From JBFWIL01 sp050256015 (lineage in GTDB: Bacteria > Bacteroidota > Bacteroidia > Bacteroidales > Prolixibacteraceae): 13,376 bases of DNA. The stretch's first letter is position 1. Each line of letters opens with the position of its first letter. The notes under the pieces are model-generated. The model was not told where the DNA came from. It made no database searches and saw nothing but the letters and a program-made list of their open reading frames with translations. Of this stretch, positions 1 through 6,501 are shown one piece after another. Made by a program: the position numbers and the translations under genes. The stretch is taken from contig JBFWIL010000053.1 of assembly GCA_050256015.1 (NCBI GenBank), positions 1-13,376 of the forward strand, given 5' to 3'.

Positions 1-669
1 TACATCCTGCAGGACGGGGAAGAAGCTGAAACCCAAAAACTGCCCTGGCGGTCAATTATTGGCTACCGGGAAACCTGGGGAATTTGCCTGGCTCGTTTTG
101 TGACCGATCCGGTCTGGTGGTTTTTTCTGTACTGGGTGCCTAAATTCTTGTATTCACGGCATCAGATCGATCTTACCAACATCGGCTTGCCCCTGATTGT
201 GATTTACCTGGTTTCTATTGGGGGATCCGTTTTTGGGGGATGGTTATCTTCTTTTCTGGTGGAGCGGGGAATAGAACCTCTTACCGCCCGGAAGCGGACC
301 ATCCTGTTGATGGCCCTGATGGTGGTGCCTGTCTTTTTTGCATCCCTGTCTTCCAGCCTGTGGGTTTCGGTTATCCTGATCTCTTTAGCTGCCTTTGCCC
401 ATCAGGGGTATGCAGCCAACATTTTTACCATGGTTTCCGACATTTTTCCCAAGAGAGCAGTGGGGTCGGTAACCGGACTGGCTGGTTTTTCGGGAGCTGT
501 AGGGGGTGTGTTGTTTTCCGGGGCTGTGGGATTGATCCTGGAGTTTACGGGAAGCTATTACCTTATCTTTGGAATTGCCAGTTTGGCATACCTGTGCTGT
601 TGGTTGATCCTGATCCTGCTGGTCAGGGGCAGCCGGAGCAGAATGTCCCTGGACCGGTTTCCCGGATAA
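1..669 (+). CDS. MFS transporter, hexuronate (ExuT)-like, C-terminal part
   Basis: The reading frame is open from base 1 with no start inside the window, so this is the last 222 residues of a longer protein; the GTG at 100 is internal. The chain begins with a cytoplasmic-loop-like stretch (DGEEAETQKLPWRSI), followed by about six hydrophobic membrane segments, matching the second half of a 12-helix major facilitator. The segment ARFVTDPVWWFFLYWVPKF, the FGGWLSSFLVERG loop and the later FSGAVGGVLFSGAVG stretch are what I associate with anion:cation symporter family members annotated as hexuronate or glucarate transporters. It would sit in the inner membrane and import galacturonate or glucuronate. 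The link to the downstream glycosidases, one of them a probable alpha-uronidase, fits this role. The family call is firm; the exact substrate is inferred. The gene ends 218 bases before the GH95 gene and may belong to a separate transcription unit. Confidence 0.85.
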   Translation, partial: YILQDGEEAETQKLPWRSIIGYRETWGICLARFVTDPVWWFFLYWVPKFLYSRHQIDLTNIGLPLIVIYLVSIGGSVFGGWLSSFLVERGIEPLTARKRTILLMALMVVPVFFASLSSSLWVSVILISLAAFAHQGYAANIFTMVSDIFPKRAVGSVTGLAGFSGAVGGVLFSGAVGLILEFTGSYYLIFGIASLAYLCCWLILILLVRGSRSRMSLDRFPG

Positions 670-887
670 ACAATTGATAAGAAGCACTGACTCGTATATT
701 AACTTGTAATCAGTATTTTATGAAAATTAAACCAGATGAAACGACCATAAGTAATATGTTGCTTTACAACACCCAGGAGTATGATAATGAATTTCAGCAA
801 CATGGAGTTCCATACCGTTGGTAAGCGTCTCAAAGTGATGACGTGTGATACGCCGATTGCAGTTAGTTAAATTGAGAAAATAAACTT
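670..887 (+). other. Short intergenic gap with doubtful mini-ORFs
   Basis: This 218-base, AT-rich stretch separates the transporter from the first GH95 gene. Two short overlapping frames occur: 720-824 (34 residues, beginning MKIKPDETTISN) and 781-870 (29 residues, beginning MIMNFSNMEFHTVGKRLK, ending 17 bases before the GH95 start). Neither resembles a family I recognise, and neither has a signal peptide or membrane segment. They could be leader peptides, remnants of a decayed gene, or chance frames. I see no convincing terminator after the transporter, only a 5-bp ACTGA/TCAGT inverted repeat with a long loop, and no clear Bacteroidota-type promoter. Confidence 0.3.
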
Positions 888-3344
888 ATGAAAAAGCGTT
901 CATGTATGCAGGAAGAAATCAAACAGCTGAAAGAACTGCTAAATTTAAACCGGATATTGCTGTTTTTGCTGCTGACCGTGCCGGTAGCCTGTCAGCAGCC
1001 GGTCCGGCACAAACACCGGATCTGGTTCCGGGAACCGGCGGAGTTTTTTGAGGAAGCCATTCCTCTGGGAAACGGCAGGCTGGGAGCCATGGTTTATGGA
1101 GGGAAGGAGCAAGAGCATATTATGCTGAATGAGGCCACTCTGTGGTCGGGCAAACCTGTTGACCCTTACATGAACCCGAATGCCTGCAAACATCTTCCGG
1201 CGGTGCGGGAAGCTCTTTTCGCGGAAGATTATGTCCGGGCGGACCAGCTTATCAAAAAGCTGCAGGGTAGTTTTTCCGAATCTTATCAGCCTTTGGGGGA
1301 TCTGTACCTTCGTTTTGAAGGACAGGGACCGGTAAGCGGTTACCGGCGAGAGCTCGGTCTTGGAAGTGCGCTGTCGACCGTGGCATATACTGCCGGTAAC
1401 AGTCACATCGTGCGGGAATCGTTTATTTCCTTTCCCGACCAGGTTATGGCTATCCGCTTGTCTGCCCGTGACGGTGGAAAGCTGAGTTTTTCACTGGCTG
1501 CCGGAAGTGCCCTGCCGCACAAGCTTCAGTTCACGGAAAACGGATTGCGGGTAAATGGCCATGCCCCGATCCATGTTGTGCCGAGTTACTGGGAGAGTCA
1601 GGATCCGGTGGTATTTGAAGAAGGGCAGGGCATGCGTTTTTGCCTGCAGGCAGTTCTGTCCGGTACCGACGGACAGCTGCAGCAAACCGACAGTCTGCTT
1701 CGGGTGGAGGGGGCCAGCTATGCCGTAATCCTGGTTTCCGCGGCCACCAGCTACAACGGTTTTGACCGCAATCCGGCATCGGAAGAGGTCGATGAATCGG
1801 CTCTGGCCTCTGCTTATCTGGAACAGGCCATGCAGCATTCCTATGAGGAATTGAAACAAAGGCATTTGGATGATTTCCGGGTTTTTTACGACCGGGTCAG
1901 TCTGGACCTGGGTGGTGCAGAGGCTGATTCGCTGCCTACGCCCGAACGGCTGAAACGCTTTTCAGCAGGGGAGAAGGACAACGATCTGGCCGCCCTGTAT
2001 TTTCAGTTCGGCCGTTACCTGCTGATCAGCTCCTCCCGTCCCGGCGGACAGCCTGCTCACCTGCAGGGGATCTGGAATGCTTATGTTCGTCCCATATGGA
2101 GCAGCAACTATACGACCAATATCAATGTGGAGATGAACTACTGGCCGGCAGAGGTTTGCAACCTGCCGGAGATGCATGAACCGCTGATTGCTTTCACCGG
2201 ACGGCTGGCCCGGACGGGGTCGGTCACGGCCAGTACTTTTTACGGTTGCGGAGGCTGGTGTTGTCACCACAACACGGATATCTGGGCCATGACCAATCCG
2301 GTGGGCGACTTCGGAGGAGGGGGAGCCAACTGGGCCAACTGGAACATGGCCGGAGTCTGGATAGCCACCCATCTCTGGGAACATTTTGACTTCACCCGCG
2401 ATACGGTTTACCTGCGCGATACGGCCTGGCCCCTGATGAAGGGGGCCGCACAGTTTTGTCTGGACTACCTGGTGACCGGCAAAGACGGTTACCTGCTGAC
2501 CGCTCCTTCCACTTCCCCGGAAAACAAGTATGTTACCGATACCGGATACTGCGGAGGAACACTGTACGGGGCTACGGCCGATTATGCCATGATGCGCGAA
2601 CTCTTCGTAGCGCTGATCGAGGCTGGCCGGATCCTGAAAACCGAAGCTGACTTCTGCAGGCGGCTGCAGCAGACCATGGACCGGTTCCCTCCTTACCGGA
2701 CGGGCAGGAAAGGTAACCTGCAGGAATGGTATCACGATTGGGAGGATGCCGAACCCACTCACCGCCATGTTTCCCATCTGTTCGGCCTTTATCCCGGACA
2801 TGCAATCAGTGTTGCTGAAACCCCTGAACTGGCACGGGCTGCAGAGCAAAGCCTGCGGCTGCGTACCAACTCCGGTACCGGCTGGTCTATTGCCTGGAAG
2901 ATTGCTCTCTGGGCCCGCCTGCAGAATCAGGAGATGGCTTATGATTGCCTGAAACGCCTGCTTAACTATGTGGACATTCGCAGGGAAACCGGTATGAATT
3001 TTACCGGAGGAGGAGCCTATGCCAATCTCTTTGATGCCCATCCGCCTTTTCAGATTGACGGAAATTTTGGGGGAACTGCCGGCATAGCGGAAATGCTTCT
3101 GCAGAGTGGAAAGGGAGAATTGTTTTTGCTTCCGGCTCTGCCCGATGAATGGAATACGGGAAGCATCAGCGGACTTCGTGCCCGGGGAGGCTATTCTGTA
3201 GATATAGCCTGGGTAGACGGAGCGCTGAAAAGGGCGGTGATAGTTCCCGATGCCGACGGAAAATTTTGTGTCCGGATACAGGATACGGTGATGGAATGTT
3301 CCGGCAAAAAGGGGGAGCCGCTTGTTTTGAATGCTCCTTTTTAA
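888..3344 (+). CDS. GH95 alpha-L-galactosidase / alpha-L-fucosidase, exported
   Basis: This 818-residue protein has the full GH95 layout: N-terminal beta-sandwich (about 45-295), a linker, an (alpha/alpha)6 barrel (about 330-740) and a short C-terminal beta domain. Family signatures are clear: IPLGNGRLGAMVYGG near the N terminus, TTNINVEMNYWPAE (N411 and N413, matching the two Asn that position the catalytic water in Bifidobacterium AfcA), TSPEN (E545, candidate general acid) and FQIDGNFGGTAGIAEMLL (D724). GH95 enzymes are inverting exo-enzymes that remove terminal alpha-L-fucose or alpha-L-galactose. The residue two before the first Asn is Thr (T409) rather than the His of fucosidases, which favours alpha-L-galactosidase. 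The N terminus is a hydrophobic signal (ILLFLLLTVPVAC) that may be a lipoprotein signal with a poor lipobox, preceded by an unusually long, partly acidic n-region; the true start could differ. The start at 888 is the longest frame and follows an AT-rich leader. Confidence 0.93.
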   Translation: MKKRSCMQEEIKQLKELLNLNRILLFLLLTVPVACQQPVRHKHRIWFREPAEFFEEAIPLGNGRLGAMVYGGKEQEHIMLNEATLWSGKPVDPYMNPNACKHLPAVREALFAEDYVRADQLIKKLQGSFSESYQPLGDLYLRFEGQGPVSGYRRELGLGSALSTVAYTAGNSHIVRESFISFPDQVMAIRLSARDGGKLSFSLAAGSALPHKLQFTENGLRVNGHAPIHVVPSYWESQDPVVFEEGQGMRFCLQAVLSGTDGQLQQTDSLLRVEGASYAVILVSAATSYNGFDRNPASEEVDESALASAYLEQAMQHSYEELKQRHLDDFRVFYDRVSLDLGGAEADSLPTPERLKRFSAGEKDNDLAALYFQFGRYLLISSSRPGGQPAHLQGIWNAYVRPIWSSNYTTNINVEMNYWPAEVCNLPEMHEPLIAFTGRLARTGSVTASTFYGCGGWCCHHNTDIWAMTNPVGDFGGGGANWANWNMAGVWIATHLWEHFDFTRDTVYLRDTAWPLMKGAAQFCLDYLVTGKDGYLLTAPSTSPENKYVTDTGYCGGTLYGATADYAMMRELFVALIEAGRILKTEADFCRRLQQTMDRFPPYRTGRKGNLQEWYHDWEDAEPTHRHVSHLFGLYPGHAISVAETPELARAAEQSLRLRTNSGTGWSIAWKIALWARLQNQEMAYDCLKRLLNYVDIRRETGMNFTGGGAYANLFDAHPPFQIDGNFGGTAGIAEMLLQSGKGELFLLPALPDEWNTGSISGLRARGGYSVDIAWVDGALKRAVIVPDADGKFCVRIQDTVMECSGKKGEPLVLNAPF

Positions 3345-3369
3345 ATCAACAAATCCAAAAAGAACAACT

Positions 3370-3474
3370 ATGCGAAGATCTTTGATGCTTATTATTAGCC
3401 TGCTGAGTCTGTTCCCTTTTTGGAAAGAAGGAACGGTTAAAGGAATATGGCCCTATTTGTATGGAAAAATGTAA
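3370..3474 (+). pseudogene. Truncated signal-peptide-like ORF, possible gene remnant
   Basis: A 34-codon frame starts 25 bases after the GH95 stop. It begins MRRSLMLIISLLSLFPFW, a good match to the start of an exported protein (basic n-region, then a hydrophobic core), but then runs into KEGTVKGIWPYLYGKM and a stop. No mature domain follows in any frame before the next gene. I see either the 5' relic of a deleted exported enzyme or a chance frame. The AAACGTTT palindrome overlaps its stop codon. No product is claimed. Confidence 0.25.
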
Positions 3475-3480
3475 ACGTTT
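3473..3480. promoter_or_regulatory. Candidate upstream LacI-type operator half (AAACGTTT)
   Basis: An 8-base perfect palindrome with central CG, AAACGTTT, lies in the non-coding region about 190 bases before the GH2 start. It shares its core with the longer palindrome at 3613-3624; the centres are 142 bases apart. LacI-family regulators typically bind CG-centred palindromes of this kind, and paired sites can support looping. It is short enough to occur by chance in AT-rich DNA, so it is listed mainly because of its partner. Confidence 0.25.
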
Positions 3481-3497
3481 TTGTAATATAGCGGATC

Positions 3498-3527
3498 TTT
3501 TACGGATGCAGTAAAAAACTTTTTTTT
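3498..3527 (+). terminator. Weak hairpin followed by T run, candidate terminator
   Basis: TTTTAC (3498-3503) and GTAAAA (3511-3516) form a 6-bp stem with a 7-base loop, followed after AAC by eight T (3520-3527). The stem is almost all A/T and would be unstable, so it is a poor intrinsic terminator. Position, about 150 bases after the GH95 stop and upstream of the better operator palindrome, is reasonable for ending the first transcript. Confidence 0.2.
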
Positions 3528-3612
3528 GCATAAAATACAATCATACAGAACAAATTTTCTGTTGAAACGATGAATAAATGAAAGAATTTTTTATGTAAGA
3601 TCTGGAAATAAT

Positions 3613-3624
3613 GAAAACGTTTTC
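3613..3624. promoter_or_regulatory. CG-centred palindrome GAAAACGTTTTC, candidate LacI-family operator
   Basis: This is a perfect 12-base palindrome centred on CG, about 40 bases upstream of the GH2 start, exactly where a repressor or activator site controlling the operon would be expected. The AAACGTTT core is shared with known LacI/PurR/CcpA-type operators, and a second copy of that core lies 142 bases upstream. The regulator is not encoded in the window. Binding by a LacI-family protein is inferred from sequence form only. Confidence 0.45.
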
Positions 3625-3663
3625 CAATTGTTTCAGGATTAGGAAAACTCTAAATTTAATCGG

Positions 3664-6483
3664 ATGAAGAAAACTTTATTGACGTTTATCACAATGGTCC
3701 TGCTGTTTATGCCGGGAGGCTTGATGCAGGCCATGCCAACGGATTTCCTTTACCTTTCAGGTACTGGGAGTGATCATACGGTCAACTGGCAGTTCTTCTG
3801 TACTGAAGGCATGAACTCCGGTAAGTGGACCACCATTCCCGTTCCTTCCAACTGGGAACTGCAAGGTTTCGGGAAATACAATTACGGGCATGCCAAAGAC
3901 AGTGTCCGGGGAAAGGAAAAAGGTATTTACCGGCATCGCTTTGAAGTGCCTGCAGGTTGGAAGAACCGGGTGGTACGCATTGTCTTTGAGGGTTCTATGA
4001 CCGATACGGAAGTGAAGATCAATGGAAAAACTGCAGGTCCGGTTCACCAGGGAGCTTTTTATCGTTTCAGTTACGATATCACCCGGCTGTTGCATTACGG
4101 GAAAAACAACCTGCTGGAGGTGACCGTATCCAAGCATTCGGCCAATGAATCGGTGAACCGGGCAGAGCGTTATGCCGACTTCTGGATCTTCGGAGGCATT
4201 TTCCGACCGGTATATCTGGAAGCCAAACCTTTTCAAAATATGGAGCGCATCGCGATTGATGCCGAAGCTGATGGTACTTTTAGAGCAGACGTTTATGTGA
4301 ATAATGCCAGGAATGCCGATAAGGTCTTTGCTCAGGTTATGACACTAGATGATCAGCCGGTCGGACCATCTTTCTCCGGTCAACTCGAAAAAGGAAGCAA
4401 TATGGTTCAGCTTCAATCCAAACTGGACAATATAAAAACCTGGAACCCGGAATACCCGAACCTGTACCAGGTTAAGTTTGAACTGCACGCCAAAGACCAG
4501 GTGCTGCATGAAATGACGATCCGCTTTGGCTTCCGAACGGTGGAAGTCCGCGAACGTGACGGCATTTATGTGAACGGTGTGAAAATCAAATTTAAAGGTG
4601 TTTGCCGTCATACTTTCCGTCCGGAAACCGGACGTGCTTCCTGTAAACAGATGAGCATAGAGGATGTCAGGTTAATGAAAGACATGAACATGAACGCCGT
4701 CCGTATGTCGCACTATCCGCCCGATGCCCATTTCCTGGACGTGTGTGATTCGCTGGGCTTGTTCGTGCTGGACGAACTGGCCGGCTGGCATGATGCCTAT
4801 GATACCGAAGTCGGGAGCAAATTAGTCAAAGCCATGGTAACCCGCGATGTCAATCACCCATCTGTTGTTTTGTGGGATAATGGCAATGAAGGAGGGCATA
4901 ACGTTGATCTTGATTCTCTTTTTGATCATTATGACATTCAAAAAAGGACTGTCATTCATCCGTGGCAGGAGTTCAATGGTATAGCTACCCAGCATTACCG
5001 CAGCTACGACTATGGGGCCGGGACATACTGGCACGGACACCAAATCGTGCTGCCAACCGAGTTTTTGCATGGTCTGTACGACGGAGGACATGGAGCAGGC
5101 CTGCACGATTACTGGGAACTGATGTGGAACAACCCCAGGGCTGCAGGTGGTTTCCTCTGGGATTTCGCTGATGAGGGAGTCGTACGGACAGACCAAAACG
5201 GAAAAATTGATACGGATGGAGCACATGCCCCTGACGGGATTCTGGGGCCTTATCACGAGAAGGAAGGTAGTTATTATGCCATTAAAGAGATCTGGTCTCC
5301 TGTTCATTTCGAAGATAAAGATATTACCCCGGCCTTTGACGGCACATTCTATATTGAAAACCGTTATTTTTACACCAATCTGAAAGAATGTTCGTTCAAC
5401 TGGAAGCTGGCTAAAATGCCGCTTCCGGACGATGATCCCATGAAAAAGGAAGTGGCCGGAACGGTTGCCTCCCCGGATTTGGCTCCCGGCCATAAAGGGC
5501 AGTTGAAACTGGATTTACCCAAAGACTGGTTTTCGTATGACGTGCTGTATGTTAAGGCAACCGACCCGTATAATCATGAACTCTATACATGGAGCTGGCC
5601 TGTTTCATTGCCCGGGGATATCGTTCGTGAAATGATGGCAAAAAAATCGGGAAGTAAGGCTGTGACGGTTACCGGGACTGATACGGCATTGATCGTCAGC
5701 GCCGGAACAATTCAATATACCATTGGCAAAAATGATGGTTTACTGAAAAAAGTAGTCAATGGCAAAGGCGACATTCCATTTACAAACGGTCCGTTGTTAT
5801 GCGCCGGGAAAGTCATTTTCAAATCGATGAACACGCAAATGGATGACGATACGCTTCTTTTGACCTGTTCTTTTGATGAACGCGAATCACGCATGAAACA
5901 GTTTACCTGGACTTTCTACCCGTCGGGCTGGGCCAAATTGAAGATGTATTATGTGCCCGAAGAATATGATGTTGATTTCGATTATATGGGCGTAAGTTTT
6001 TCTTACCCTGAGAATTTGGTTAAAGGAGTCAAATGGCTGGGGAAAGGCCCGTACCGCGTTTGGAAAAACCGGATGCAGGGTGTTGAACTGGATGTTCACC
6101 GGAAAGATTATAATAACACGATAACAGGCGTTCCTCCATTGGTTTACCCTGAATTTAAAGGTTATCATTCCAACCTGTATTGGGCAAGAATAGAATCTAA
6201 AGAGCAATCGTTTACCGTGGCGACTTCTTCGGAAGATGTTTTCCTTCGCCTTTACACTCCGGATCAGCCCGAAAAGGTTTTTGACCGGGTGGCCCCGCCG
6301 TTCCCTCCCGGAGATATTTCATTTTTGCAGGCCATACCGCCTGTTGGCACCAAATCGAACGATGCGTGGAATATGGGGCCGTCCGGCAAAAAGAACATGT
6401 TTTTCGATTACGGGCCTTACGACGACTGGCGCATACGGAGCAGAACAATGACCCTGTTTTTTGATTTTTCAGAAAACCAATAA
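3664..6483 (+). CDS. GH2 LacZ-like beta-galactosidase family enzyme, exported
   Basis: The 939-residue product starts with a signal peptide (MKKTLLTFITMVLLFMPGG, probable cleavage after MQA near residue 23). Domains in order: jelly-roll sugar-binding domain (about 35-195), Ig-like domain (about 200-305), TIM barrel (about 310-610), a further beta domain, and a Bgal_small_N-like beta-sandwich from about residue 675 (LIVSAGTIQYTIGKNDGLLK). The acid/base is E409 in WDNGNEGG and the likely nucleophile is E466 in LPTEFLHGLYDGG; AAGGFLWDFADEG (W499) corresponds to GGFVWDWVDQS of LacZ. GH2 enzymes are retaining exo-glycosidases. The LacZ-type layout points to beta-galactosidase, but the loop after the nucleophile (YDGGHGAGL) differs from the LacZ HAMGN loop, so another beta-linked sugar, including a uronate, is possible. 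It is first in the proposed operon, preceded by a CG-centred palindrome, and 18 bases from the next gene. Confidence 0.92.
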   Translation: MKKTLLTFITMVLLFMPGGLMQAMPTDFLYLSGTGSDHTVNWQFFCTEGMNSGKWTTIPVPSNWELQGFGKYNYGHAKDSVRGKEKGIYRHRFEVPAGWKNRVVRIVFEGSMTDTEVKINGKTAGPVHQGAFYRFSYDITRLLHYGKNNLLEVTVSKHSANESVNRAERYADFWIFGGIFRPVYLEAKPFQNMERIAIDAEADGTFRADVYVNNARNADKVFAQVMTLDDQPVGPSFSGQLEKGSNMVQLQSKLDNIKTWNPEYPNLYQVKFELHAKDQVLHEMTIRFGFRTVEVRERDGIYVNGVKIKFKGVCRHTFRPETGRASCKQMSIEDVRLMKDMNMNAVRMSHYPPDAHFLDVCDSLGLFVLDELAGWHDAYDTEVGSKLVKAMVTRDVNHPSVVLWDNGNEGGHNVDLDSLFDHYDIQKRTVIHPWQEFNGIATQHYRSYDYGAGTYWHGHQIVLPTEFLHGLYDGGHGAGLHDYWELMWNNPRAAGGFLWDFADEGVVRTDQNGKIDTDGAHAPDGILGPYHEKEGSYYAIKEIWSPVHFEDKDITPAFDGTFYIENRYFYTNLKECSFNWKLAKMPLPDDDPMKKEVAGTVASPDLAPGHKGQLKLDLPKDWFSYDVLYVKATDPYNHELYTWSWPVSLPGDIVREMMAKKSGSKAVTVTGTDTALIVSAGTIQYTIGKNDGLLKKVVNGKGDIPFTNGPLLCAGKVIFKSMNTQMDDDTLLLTCSFDERESRMKQFTWTFYPSGWAKLKMYYVPEEYDVDFDYMGVSFSYPENLVKGVKWLGKGPYRVWKNRMQGVELDVHRKDYNNTITGVPPLVYPEFKGYHSNLYWARIESKEQSFTVATSSEDVFLRLYTPDQPEKVFDRVAPPFPPGDISFLQAIPPVGTKSNDAWNMGPSGKKNMFFDYGPYDDWRIRSRTMTLFFDFSENQ

Positions 6484-6501
6484 CAGATAATAACCAACCA
6501 A

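Larger units (their letters stand above)
3345..3663 (+). other. Intergenic regulatory region upstream of the GH2 operon
   Basis: This 319-base gap is AT-rich and lacks a complete gene. It contains a truncated signal-peptide-like ORF (3370-3474), an AT-rich hairpin followed by eight T (3498-3527), and two palindromes with a central CG (3473-3480 and 3613-3624), each described separately. It is the largest gap in the window and the most plausible site for transcription to stop after the first GH95 and restart for the GH2-to-GH95 run. I could not assign a convincing -33 TTTG / -7 TAnnTTTG promoter. Confidence 0.5.

Noticed and set aside
1962..3041. Long open frame on the minus strand (359 codons) opposite the first GH95
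   Set aside because: It lies wholly within a strongly supported GH95 gene, has no recognisable domain, and is the kind of antisense frame expected in GC-rich coding DNA.
3411..3434. Hairpin with GTTCC/GGAAC ends inside the short ORF after the first GH95
   Set aside because: Contains a mismatch and a wobble pair and is not followed by a T run, so it does not support an intrinsic terminator.
3627..3658. ATTG, 20-base spacer, TAAATTTA upstream of the GH2 gene as a promoter
   Set aside because: The -7 element lies only five bases before the start codon, which would make the mRNA almost leaderless, and the match to the consensus is imperfect.
5197..5205. An N-x-K triplet (N512, K514) after the GH2 WDFADEG motif, resembling the N-K uronate-binding motif of beta-glucuronidases
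   Set aside because: Its position corresponds to the common LacZ loop (Y-D-E-N-G-N/K) directly after the WDW-VDQ motif, and is four residues closer to the Trp than in beta-glucuronidase, so it is not evidence for uronate specificity.
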